NCBI GenBank assembly: GCA_025924495.1
Contig: JAICIG010000152.1
Location: 1-15,967 of the forward strand
Direction: 5' to 3'
DNA from: Pirellulales bacterium
GTDB lineage: Bacteria; Planctomycetota; Planctomycetia; Pirellulales; JAICIG01
Length of the DNA: 15,967 nt
Shown: positions 7,672 through 15,037 of the stretch, piece after piece
Layout: every line of letters starts with the position of its first letter
Numbering within the stretch: the stretch's first letter is position 1
Notes under the pieces: generated by a model
The model's database searches: none
Told to the model about the DNA's origin: nothing
The model's input: only the letters and a program-made list of their open reading frames with translations
Translations under genes and position numbers: made by a program

Positions 7672-7694
7672 GCCGGGTCGATGCCTGACCCGGC
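7672..7694 (+). terminator. Terminator-like hairpin after rpsU
   Basis: An 8-bp perfect stem GCCGGGTC/GACCCGGC with a 7-nt loop begins 18 nt after the rpsU stop. There is no downstream T tract, so it may act as a weak intrinsic terminator, as an mRNA 3'-end stabiliser, or with Rho. Confidence 0.55.
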
Positions 7695-8068
7695 TCATCC
7701 GTCAAAGAAAGTTTCTGGGAGGCCCCTCGCGCGGCTTCCGAGTGAACAAGCGTTCACAACCCGCTTTCGTCCTCGCGAATTCCAGCCGCGCCTTACAGGC
7801 GTGATGCTCGTCATCGCCGCGATATCGATTACAGACGGACCAGCGTCCTGGCCATATCCGCCCGGCCGCACTTCTGGTTGCTTGCTTGCACTTGGACCGC
7901 AGACTACGGTCAACATAGCGAGCAATGCGCGGCCAAGCGGATGCTGAATTCGCCCCCTTGGTCTGGCAGTTCCGGCGGGAGTTCTCTCGCCTTGCCCTTT
8001 CGAAGGCGCCGCAGCCTTGCTCCAAGCACTTCTCGTTCTTCCTTGTTGCCAGGAGTACGGTTGGCGTC
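7695..8068. other. Sparsely coding stretch between rpsU and the 166-aa gene
   Basis: I see no confidently coding frame here. The frame of the downstream gene stays open back to 7925 but its upstream part has unremarkable composition and no start with a good ribosome-binding site. On the minus strand a 68-codon frame (7910-8116) with a charged helix is possible but would overlap the downstream gene's 5' end head to head. No tRNA cloverleaf or repeat was recognised. Confidence 0.4.
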
Positions 8069-8569
8069 ATGCTCCGTATTCAGCCGATCAGCCATGCGCT
8101 GTGGCGTTACCCGCATCGATTAGCGCCTGCCGGCGCGGATCGACCTTGGGTCGCTCACTTCGACGGGCTCCGAGCCATCGCGCCTCGCGATTTTGCCGTC
8201 CATCCGCGGGCGACGCCGGCAGCCTGCGATTGCCCGCCGGTACGGTTCGAGGCCTGCGAAAACCAAGACTCGCTTACGGATCTCGACTACTTCTGGTTAT
8301 CCGGCGACAGGCCGCCGTTGGAGAATCTGAGTTCGGCGCTGACCTTTCAAAATGCCTTGCTGCAACGGAACGTCCTGTTGCAAACCGGCATGAATAGCGA
8401 GCATGTCGGCATCTTGGTTTTCTTCCAGCGTTATTCAGCGAAAGGGGCTTCGTTGCCAGCCGTTCTGGGAGCGGTCTTGGCAAGCCCCGAGTACGCTGAA
8501 CATGCCGAACACCAACGCCAGCTCATGGGCCTGCCGGCCGAAGGGGGCGGCATCAATCTGATCGCCTGA
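8069..8569 (+). CDS. Hypothetical protein of 166 aa
   Basis: I do not recognise this protein. From ATG 8069 the codons have the GC-rich third positions and typical usage of neighbouring genes, which supports coding. The N-terminal third is Pro/Ala/Arg-rich and hydrophilic with two Cys in CDCPP. The C-terminal part is more ordered: a predicted helix SALTFQNALLQRNVLLQ, then EHVGILVFFQRY, then AVLGAVLASPEYAEHAEHQR, ending in a Gly-rich NLIA tail. The VLxxVLxSPEY pattern faintly recalls the end of DUF4214-type repeats, but the rest does not fit and I do not assign it. No signal peptide is evident. An AGGAG lies at 8051-8055, 13 nt from the ATG, which is far, and the frame is open upstream to 7925, so the start is uncertain. 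It converges on the secreted-protein gene. Confidence 0.5.
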   Translation: MLRIQPISHALWRYPHRLAPAGADRPWVAHFDGLRAIAPRDFAVHPRATPAACDCPPVRFEACENQDSLTDLDYFWLSGDRPPLENLSSALTFQNALLQRNVLLQTGMNSEHVGILVFFQRYSAKGASLPAVLGAVLASPEYAEHAEHQRQLMGLPAEGGGINLIA

Positions 8570-8617
8570 ACTCCGAGGGCAAATTCATCGCGCCAATTCA
8601 GCCGGTGCGAACGACGC

Positions 8618-9553
8618 TTAGCGCTCGACAGTCTCGGGCGTTTCGCGACGCGTCGTCAGTGTTGGTTGGCGAACTGTCGCCGGCGACGAGGGCGCTCCAA
8701 GCGGCTTGCCGTTTTGCACTTGGGCCGTACGCTGCATCGCGGCGCGAATCGCCAATTGTTCCGTCAGTGCGACGAATTGCTCGCGATCGGTCTCGTCGAC
8801 ATTATTGAGTTTTTCGGCCATCCGCTGCATGCCGGCGTAATTGACTTCGGCGGCGCGGCTGACGCCCGCCAGGAAGTTGGCAGTTTCACGGAAGTTATGA
8901 TCCGCCGCGACGCCGACCAACGGCTGCAGCGTTTTCGCCAGCATGCCCACGCCTACGTTCTCGACGTGTAAGAAGGCATCGAGCCGGCAGCGGACAAATT
9001 GCCGGCCGTCTGCGCTGCGGAAATATTGACTGCGCAGCACCAGCAACGTCTTGCCCTTGATCGTTCGGCCAAACAGCGGGCCGTCGTAAGAACCCTCGGC
9101 ATACACCAGATGCAACGCGGGGCTGCGATGCAGAAACTCCATGCGCCCCAGCGTGCCGGCTTTGTCGTTCGCCGAGAACGCGCGATCGCTGAGCCGCTCG
9201 ACCGACACCTCGCTAATGCCGAGCGCCTCCCAGATGTTCACGACCAGGTCAGGCCGCTCGATCAGAAATAAGTACAGGTTTGGATCGCATTCGATTGACT
9301 GGCTGGGAAGTCGGCGATAGATCGTCGTCGCCGAAATCACGCGAGCAATTTTCGCTCGCGCCTCGCGGTCGAGCTTGGCGTAGGGAATGGCGCGCGCGGC
9401 GTCGTCGCGGGCTTCTCGGCTGGAAGTCGCCGCGGTCGGCTGTGCCGCTCGCGCTGCTCCGGATGCGAATCCAAAGCAAGCACAAACGGCCGCGGCCCCG
9501 ATTGCCCTGCGCATTGAGCCCGACGGCGCAAGCGCGCGGAAAACTTTACTCAT
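8618..9553 (-). CDS. Uncharacterised secreted protein, Pirellulales type
   Basis: The 311-aa product starts with a basic region and a hydrophobic stretch (AIGAAAVCACFGFASGAARA) that looks like a Sec signal peptide cleaved near residue 36-37, so it is probably periplasmic or exported. The mature part begins with a YAKLDREARAKIARVI helix, then the segment IECDPNLYLFLIERPDLVV and NIWEALGIS, followed by a beta-rich central region (FGRTIKGKTLLVLRSQYF, with VRCRLDAFLHVEN). The final 60 residues are Gln/Thr/Pro-rich and probably disordered. The combination resembles a conserved planctomycete family without known function. The frame is open upstream to 9943, but the signal peptide and a run of seven G residues just before ATG 9553, acting as an unusual ribosome-binding site, favour this start. 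It diverges from the HEAT-like gene across 272 bp. Confidence 0.75.
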   Translation of the reverse strand: MSKVFRALAPSGSMRRAIGAAAVCACFGFASGAARAAQPTAATSSREARDDAARAIPYAKLDREARAKIARVISATTIYRRLPSQSIECDPNLYLFLIERPDLVVNIWEALGISEVSVERLSDRAFSANDKAGTLGRMEFLHRSPALHLVYAEGSYDGPLFGRTIKGKTLLVLRSQYFRSADGRQFVRCRLDAFLHVENVGVGMLAKTLQPLVGVAADHNFRETANFLAGVSRAAEVNYAGMQRMAEKLNNVDETDREQFVALTEQLAIRAAMQRTAQVQNGKPLGAPSSPATVRQPTLTTRRETPETVER

Positions 9554-9813
9554 ATCCCCCCCAGGATCATGCGAACCGGAAGTCGACGCTTGCGACAGCC
9601 GCCTGGCGGCTCTCACTCGGCAGTCTCTTCCGGTCTTAGGGATAATTCGGCTTGTGCTGCCATGGGCGACCAGCCAAATTCGCCTCCGCTCGCGTTTCTT
9701 GCTGGGGGTAAGCAGCCAATGGCAATGCTCTGACTGGACTTGTGGCAAAGCTCCCTTGCGCAGACAATGCTCGGCCGAGCTTCCGGGCCGTCTGTCGTCG
9801 TGCAAAGTTGGGT

Positions 9814-9819
9814 AGGAGG
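9814..9819 (+). promoter_or_regulatory. Ribosome binding site deciding a GTG start at 9826
   Basis: A perfect AGGAGG lies 6 nt before GTG 9826. The upstream in-frame ATG at 9742 has no such site and adds a Cys/Arg-rich stretch unlike a protein N-terminus, so GTG 9826 is preferred. Confidence 0.8.
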
Positions 9820-9825
9820 CATCGA

Positions 9826-11109
9826 GTGAGCAAAGGCGCCGCGCCAACCAAACGCTTATGGACTCGTCCGCGGCTGACGTTCGTCGCCGTTCTGGCGACC
9901 GGCGCAGCGGCCTGGGTATGGTTTGCTCAAACCGCCTGGACATCGCGCTACTGGCAGAACCAACTGGCGACCGCGACCGACGAAGAAGCGCCCGCGCTGG
10001 TCAATCGCATTGCCGAACTCGGCGACAAGGGTGTCGCCATCTTAGTCTTCGGCCTTGCATCGCCGCGCGAAGGCGTTCGCCGCGAAGCACGTCTGGCCTT
10101 GGACGACAAACTGAACCTCTGGGCGCGCTTGCCGCGCGAGCAAGCCAGCGGAAAACTCCGCATTCTGGCAGCCGCACTTGCCGAGCACGCAGCCGAGCTC
10201 GAGCCGACCTCGCAGCTGTTCGCAGCGGACGTCGTCACACGAATCTTGCTTTGGCCGACCGACGGCAATGTCGTGGAACGAGCTCAACTCGTCGCCGACT
10301 GCGAGCAGACGCTACGAGCCGGAAGGTCCGGCGCCGATCAAATCGCCGGGCGCTGGAGGCGCGATCGCGACGCCGTTCGATCGGCGCTCGTCGCAGCCGA
10401 TTTACAGCCGTCCTCGTTGCCAGTCGTCACCGCCAATCCGCCGCCTCTCGATGCTCTCGAAGCGCCGGACTTGCCGCCCCTGCAAAGTTCCATCAGCGAT
10501 GGACGCTCCCCGACGGCAATTGCCGCCAGCGAGCCGCCACGAAAGCTCATCGTCGACCACGCAGGCGCTCGACGTCTTACCGCGGGCGGCGCCGCGCCCC
10601 ACGCGGCCGCGAATCAAGCCGCTTACATGGCCGACGATGTCGAACAGGCCGCCTGGACGCAATCCCTGGATGGCGCCAATGCTGCGAATTCCGCGGGCGG
10701 CCTTCGCGACCAGGAAGCCCTCGAACTGTTTGCGCGCTTGTCGCAAGGCGCTTCGCTCGCCGCAGCAGCCGAAAGCGAACTGACGCGACGCGGCTTTAGC
10801 CGGCGCGAAATCGAAGCAGGCAAGCACCTGACCTCCAAGGATGCCGACGAGCGCCGGCGCTGGGCCGAAGCCCTGCCGGGCATGCGCGGCGTCGACGCGA
10901 AGCACTGGCTGCTGTGGCTCAGCCGAGATGAAAACGCCGCGATCCGCCGCACTGCCGTAACGCTCATGGCCACCAGCCAGGATCCGCAACTGCTGCGCCG
11001 CGTTGAACAAGTCGCGCGCGAAGACGCCGACCCCGATATTCGGGCTCAGGCCGCGCGCTTCGTCGCCGCCAATTCCGACGACGGCGCGTCGCTGCCTTCC
11101 CGCCGCTGA
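9826..11109 (+). CDS. Membrane-anchored HEAT-repeat-like protein of unknown function
   Basis: The 427-aa product has a short basic N-terminus and one hydrophobic helix (about residues 17-37, RLTFVAVLATGAAAWVWFAQ), so it is likely a single-pass inner-membrane protein with most of its mass outside the cytoplasm. Residues about 38-115 carry helical pairs of HEAT type (ALVNRIAELGDKGVAILVFG and GVRREARLALDDKLNLWARL). The middle (about 185-290) is Pro/Ala/Ser-rich and probably disordered. The C-terminal part has further HEAT-like pairs (HWLLWLSRDENAAIRRTAV and RRVEQVAREDADPDIRAQAA). Such anchored HEAT proteins are frequent in planctomycetes and probably act as protein-binding scaffolds; no partner is known. 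It diverges from the secreted-protein gene and converges on the ALDH-like gene with 26 bp between stops. Confidence 0.75.
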   Translation: MSKGAAPTKRLWTRPRLTFVAVLATGAAAWVWFAQTAWTSRYWQNQLATATDEEAPALVNRIAELGDKGVAILVFGLASPREGVRREARLALDDKLNLWARLPREQASGKLRILAAALAEHAAELEPTSQLFAADVVTRILLWPTDGNVVERAQLVADCEQTLRAGRSGADQIAGRWRRDRDAVRSALVAADLQPSSLPVVTANPPPLDALEAPDLPPLQSSISDGRSPTAIAASEPPRKLIVDHAGARRLTAGGAAPHAAANQAAYMADDVEQAAWTQSLDGANAANSAGGLRDQEALELFARLSQGASLAAAAESELTRRGFSRREIEAGKHLTSKDADERRRWAEALPGMRGVDAKHWLLWLSRDENAAIRRTAVTLMATSQDPQLLRRVEQVAREDADPDIRAQAARFVAANSDDGASLPSRR

Positions 11110-11135
11110 GATCGTACCGGTTCGCTCCTCTCATG

Positions 11136-12866
11136 TCAGCCGCGGAGCGCCGCCCAGAACACGCCGGGCAATCGACGCCAGTGCGGGCGGTGATACAGCT
11201 CGAGCACTTTCCACGCCAGGCGATGCGCTTGTCGATGCGTTGGAAACCAGAACGGCTTCGGACGGACGACTAACGGACCTTCCAGCACGGTTTTTTCTAC
11301 GCCGTCGAGGAGAAACGCATTGTGTACCCAGCCAATGCCGCTTTGGGGATCGTCCAGTGTGGCGCCGGGATAGCCCCCCCAAGGCATGTTCATCATTGCG
11401 TAGGCGATGGCCGGCCAATGGTTGATTGCCACCGTCCCGTAGCGCAATCGGCCAATGGCTCGCTGAAATCGCTCTTCGCGTTCGACGCCGCGGCGCGCAG
11501 CAGGATGGATCATGAGGCCGACGCCCAGCGTGCCCCACACCCGATCGTTGACAAACTCCACCGCTTTCTCGAGAAATTCTGCTTCGTCGGCGGCGTCGAG
11601 CGACAGCTCCGCGCAAGCGCACACAAACGACTCCTCGCGAATCCAGTGCGGCTCTCCTGCTGGATCGATGTCGCGCACGAGCGTCCAGGGGAGCGTGCCT
11701 GCCGAGTTTTGCTCGGGCTCGTGTCCTATGAAGCGCTGATACCGCGCGGCGGCGCCAGGGTAGTAGGCTTTGCGCGGCGGCACGCGCGAGAGCACTGCGT
11801 CGATCTTGTCCAGAAAACGTTGGCGGTCGCGCCAGCGACGCCACGTGATGATCAACTTGCAGGCGATGCAGTTAAACGAGGCGTTATTGACGATCATCGC
11901 CGCCACATTCTCGGCCTGAAAATTGAGCTGACCACGGCGGTATGGCCCTGGCACGACAATCCACGGCGTCACATTGCCCAACTCGCTCGTAATCCGCTTG
12001 TCTAACAGCGGTTTGTTCTCTGCGAGCCGCGCTGCGCGGTCAACGCCGGGCGGTCCCCAAACAATCGCATCATGCACGGCAATCGAGCCGGTAATATGCA
12101 CCTCGTCGACAAGCCGATGGGCGACCGCATAAGCGCCGGCCTCGGCGCCGCCATAGACCAATTGTAGAAATCCGGCGCTGATCAACGCCTCGTAGGCGCG
12201 CTCGAAGATAGCGCCTAGATAGTCGTTGACCGGATTCATCTTCAACAGCACGACGCGACTTTCCTGGAACAACTTGGTGAAGGCGTCGACAATCGGAATC
12301 GAGGAAACGTTGCCCGCTCCCAGGACGAGCGCAACGCCTTCGGTCGGCAATCGCCGGCGGAAGTCGGCGGCCAGAAAGTCGTCCAGATTGTCTTTCGCCA
12401 CTCCAGGCTGCATCCAGGCATCGGCGCGAAACCCGCGAAACAGCAGTTTGTCGTACAATCCTTGCGTCGGCAGCAATTGAACGCGCAGTCGACCGTCGGG
12501 CCCCGGCTCCACATCGCCCGGCAGTTGCGGCCGGCCATACTGTTCAATGTCGCGCAAGCTGCGAGCCAGCAACCGCAAGTAGCGGATCGTGGCCAAGGGG
12601 CCGGTCGCCAGTTCTTCGCCCGCCGCCGGAGCGTCCAAGGCCAGGCCTTTGGCTCGGCAAGCGGAGGCGTTCCACTCGGCGGCCAGTCGGAACGTTCCTT
12701 CCAGGCAAGCCTCGACGAGGGTGATTCGCTCGCCCAAGCTCAGTTGCCTGTACCGCGATTTCGCTGTCGCCAGCGTCTCCAGTCGCCGGTCAATCTGCTC
12801 GCGCGTCGTCTCCTGGCTGCCGCGGATGGTTGCGAACCCGACCGACGTGGAAGCAGCCTCGCTCAT
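11136..12866 (-). CDS. Aldehyde dehydrogenase superfamily protein, divergent long form
   Basis: The 576-aa product has the ALDH layout in order: a Rossmann-type segment ALVLGAGNVSSIPIVDAF followed by VVLLKMNP (Lys209 at the usual cofactor-binding Lys position), HITGSIAVHDA (matching the usual FTGS motif), ITSELGN with Glu295 at the general-base position, and the nucleophile region NNASFNCIACK with Cys333 or Cys336. The normal GQxC is replaced by FNCIAC, and the protein is about 80 residues longer than a typical ALDH because of a long N-terminal helical region. It therefore looks like a distant branch, perhaps nearer to acyl-CoA reductases; the substrate is unknown. ATG 12866 lies 3 bp after the ribokinase stop, with a GGA-type ribosome-binding site overlapping that stop, so the two are almost certainly co-transcribed. 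Confidence 0.82.
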   Translation of the reverse strand: MSEAASTSVGFATIRGSQETTREQIDRRLETLATAKSRYRQLSLGERITLVEACLEGTFRLAAEWNASACRAKGLALDAPAAGEELATGPLATIRYLRLLARSLRDIEQYGRPQLPGDVEPGPDGRLRVQLLPTQGLYDKLLFRGFRADAWMQPGVAKDNLDDFLAADFRRRLPTEGVALVLGAGNVSSIPIVDAFTKLFQESRVVLLKMNPVNDYLGAIFERAYEALISAGFLQLVYGGAEAGAYAVAHRLVDEVHITGSIAVHDAIVWGPPGVDRAARLAENKPLLDKRITSELGNVTPWIVVPGPYRRGQLNFQAENVAAMIVNNASFNCIACKLIITWRRWRDRQRFLDKIDAVLSRVPPRKAYYPGAAARYQRFIGHEPEQNSAGTLPWTLVRDIDPAGEPHWIREESFVCACAELSLDAADEAEFLEKAVEFVNDRVWGTLGVGLMIHPAARRGVEREERFQRAIGRLRYGTVAINHWPAIAYAMMNMPWGGYPGATLDDPQSGIGWVHNAFLLDGVEKTVLEGPLVVRPKPFWFPTHRQAHRLAWKVLELYHRPHWRRLPGVFWAALRG

Positions 12867-12869
12867 CGC

Positions 12870-13793
12870 TTATCCTGCGGGGAACTGCTCGACTTCTGCG
12901 CGCGTAGGCAACGAAGGTTGAGCGCCGCGGCGCGTGACGGCAATGGCCGCAGCGCAATTCGCCCAACGCGCGGCTTCCACGAGCGTTCGGCCTTCGGCCA
13001 GCGCCACGGCCAGCGCACCGTTGAACGCGTCGCCGGCGCCGGTCGCGTCGATCGCCGTCACGCAGTGGCCGGGGATGGCAATGACTTTCTCTTCGGCCAC
13101 CAGGCATCCTTGCGGTCCCAGCGTGACGACGCACTGCTTAAAGCCGCGGCGCTGCAGTTGCTGCGCCGAAGCGATCGCGTCGAAACAGAATTCTTCCGAG
13201 AAACCGGCCAGCGACGAAGCTTCCCCTTCATTGGGCGTCAAAACATCGACCCACGGCGCCATTTCCGCCACCGCTGCATTCGCCGGCGCCGGATTCAATA
13301 CCGTCAGCATACCGGCTCGCTTCGCACATTGGAGCCCGCGGGCGACTGTTTCCGGCGGCGATTCCAAACAGGTAAGAAACACGCCGCCGGGGGCGAAGAC
13401 CTGCCCCGCCAGCGCGTCGATGTCGTCGGGAGTGAAGCAGAGGTTCGCACCCGAAGCGACGCTAATCATATTGTCTCCGTCGGCATCGACCATGATCAGC
13501 GCTACGCCGGTCGGTTGCTTGGGCGCCGTCTTGATATAGTCGACGACCAGGTTTTCACGGCCGAAATTGGCTTGGGTCTGGCGGCCGTATTCGTCATCTC
13601 CCACCGCGGCCAGCAATGTCGGCGGTTCGCTCGCCAATCGAGCGGCGGCGACCGCCTGGTTGGCGCCTTTGCCCCCCGCGGCTTGATAGAACTCTCCGCC
13701 GAGCACCGTTTCTCCCGGACGAGGCAGACGTTGTCCTCGTACGACCAGGTCAACGTTGACCGAACCGAGCACCACTACGCGCGACTTCGCCAT
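12870..13793 (-). CDS. rbsK: Ribokinase (PfkB family)
   Basis: Ribokinase phosphorylates D-ribose to ribose 5-phosphate in the cytoplasm. The 307-aa product matches the family length (E. coli 309). Visible are the N-terminal substrate motif GSVNVDLV (residues 10-17), PfkB signature 1 AAGGKGANQAVAAARL (about 38-53), NPAPAN and TPNEGEA, and PfkB signature 2 DATGAGDAFNGALA with the catalytic base Asp255, at the same number as in E. coli. A GGAGAG Shine-Dalgarno sequence lies about 9 nt before the ATG. It follows pyrF by 73 bp and precedes the ALDH-like gene by 3 bp. No ribose transporter or RbsD is present, so its sugar source is unclear; a related pentose or nucleoside-derived sugar is possible. 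Confidence 0.92.
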   Translation of the reverse strand: MAKSRVVVLGSVNVDLVVRGQRLPRPGETVLGGEFYQAAGGKGANQAVAAARLASEPPTLLAAVGDDEYGRQTQANFGRENLVVDYIKTAPKQPTGVALIMVDADGDNMISVASGANLCFTPDDIDALAGQVFAPGGVFLTCLESPPETVARGLQCAKRAGMLTVLNPAPANAAVAEMAPWVDVLTPNEGEASSLAGFSEEFCFDAIASAQQLQRRGFKQCVVTLGPQGCLVAEEKVIAIPGHCVTAIDATGAGDAFNGALAVALAEGRTLVEAARWANCAAAIAVTRRGAQPSLPTRAEVEQFPAG

Positions 13794-13866
13794 GTTTTTC
13801 GCTCTCCACGAATCGGTTCCATCCTGTCATCGACCGCCTTGCGCTATCCGCGGGAGGCACACGCGC

Positions 13867-14796
13867 TTAGTTCAATTCGCCAACGGACGTATCGGCGCGT
13901 AACTGGTCGATCATTTCTTGCGTAGCCGCCGCAACAGCATCTTGCCAGCGAGCGGCGCCGAATTGAGCATACTGCGGACGAGCATGCGCGAAAATAATGC
14001 CGCGCGAATTATTGATCACCGCGCCGAGGCCGCTTGCATCAAACGCGCCAGCCACGTCGCGGGCCGTCCCCCCTTGGCTGCCGAAGCCAGGAACAAGAAA
14101 CCACGTTCGCGGCATGGCGGCACGCAATTCGGCGAGTTGCCCCGGGTAAGTGGCGCCCACGACCGCTCCGACGCTGCCGTAACCGCTCTCGCCTCGGGTT
14201 TCTCCCGCCAGCCGTTCAACGTAGTTTCCCACGTGGCGATACAGGGGCAGGCCATCCGCGACAAGATCCTGAAATTGGCCGCCGCCTGGATTCGAGGTCT
14301 TGACGAGAATAAACAGCCCGCCGCCGCGTGCCCGCGCGACATCCACGAACGGCCGCAAGCTGTCGTCGCCCAGGTAGGGGCTTACCGTCAACGCATCGGC
14401 GCCCCAAGCGCTTTCGCGCCCTAGAAAACCATCGGCGTAGGCAGTCGCCGTGGAGCCGATATCATTCCGCTTGCCATCCATAATCACCAACAGCCCCGCG
14501 GCGGTTGCATGCTGCACGACCTCAGTCAGAGCCTGCATGCCCGCCGCGCCAAGTTGTTCGAAACATGCCGCCTGAGGTTTCACGGCCGGTACGAGCGGCG
14601 CCACCGCGTCGATCACGCCGCGGCAAAACTTGGCATACCCGGCAGCCTGTGCCGGCCAATCTCGAGGACCTGCGTCGCATAAGCCCGCAGGCAGTTGCTC
14701 AATGCGCGGATCGAGGCCGACCACCACCGGATTCTTCTTCCGCCGTACCGCCTCGGCCAGGCGATCGCCGAAATGATTTTGATTCAACGCATTCAT
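13867..14796 (-). CDS. pyrF: Orotidine 5'-phosphate decarboxylase, type 2
   Basis: This enzyme makes UMP from OMP, the last step of pyrimidine synthesis. The 309-aa product has the length and motifs of the long (type 2) family: substrate motif VVGLDPRIEQLP near residue 25-36, Lys73 in AVKPQ, and the catalytic DGKRNDIGSTA motif with Asp107, Lys109 and Asp112. It also has SPYLGDDSL, the VKTSNPGGG loop, the phosphate-binding VPGFGSQGG and INNSRGIIF with Arg265. ATG 14796 is chosen because the fold begins directly after it; the frame stays open upstream to 14943 but passes through repeat DNA and has no ribosome-binding site. It heads a possible operon with ribokinase and the ALDH-like gene. Its promoter would lie in 14797-15037, where none is clear. 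Confidence 0.93.
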   Translation of the reverse strand: MNALNQNHFGDRLAEAVRRKKNPVVVGLDPRIEQLPAGLCDAGPRDWPAQAAGYAKFCRGVIDAVAPLVPAVKPQAACFEQLGAAGMQALTEVVQHATAAGLLVIMDGKRNDIGSTATAYADGFLGRESAWGADALTVSPYLGDDSLRPFVDVARARGGGLFILVKTSNPGGGQFQDLVADGLPLYRHVGNYVERLAGETRGESGYGSVGAVVGATYPGQLAELRAAMPRTWFLVPGFGSQGGTARDVAGAFDASGLGAVINNSRGIIFAHARPQYAQFGAARWQDAVAAATQEMIDQLRADTSVGELN

Positions 14797-14840
14797 GGCC
14801 AGCAATTTAACGAAAACGGCGCGGCAGCGTAAGCGGCGGA

Positions 14841-14860
14841 GAATTCGGAATGCCGAATTC
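14841..14860. repeat. Perfect inverted repeat, 8-bp arms, upstream of pyrF
   Basis: GAATTCGG and CCGAATTC flank a 4-nt AATG loop, a perfect hairpin 45-64 bp before the pyrF start. Read on the minus strand the same bases form heptads of the type ATTCGGC/ATTCCGA/ATTCTCC, the class seen again at 15320-15354. It may be a remnant of the same repeat family or a hairpin between pyrF and the ATPase gene. Confidence 0.6.
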
Positions 14861-14904
14861 AGCTTGCCGGCGCGACACTCGCCATGCGGGCTATCCGCGC
14901 GAAC

Positions 14905-15036
14905 TTTTCCGTTCCAACCTGGCCACCTTGGCCCTCTTGTCAAATCCGCGACGCGAACCCCGCAACCCCGCCTCTTCGTTTACTTCGTTCCCTTCTGTTC
15001 CTCTGCCTTCTGTTGTTCCCTCCCAACTTTCCCGCG
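14905..15036. repeat. Pyrimidine-rich low-complexity tract between the ATPase gene and pyrF
   Basis: The plus strand is mostly C and T here (for example CCTCTTCGTTTACTTCGTTC and CTTCTGTTCCTCTGCCTTC), so the minus strand is a purine-rich degenerate GAAC/GAAG repeat. No convincing gene, RNA or promoter was found in it. It fills most of the 241-bp gap between the ATPase stop and the pyrF start. Confidence 0.5.
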
Positions 15037-15037
15037 C

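Noticed and set aside
12462..13925. Long plus-strand open frame (487 codons) opposite ribokinase and part of the ALDH-like gene
   Set aside because: Both genes on the minus strand carry full family motifs; the plus frame is Arg/Gln-rich without any domain and spans two genes.
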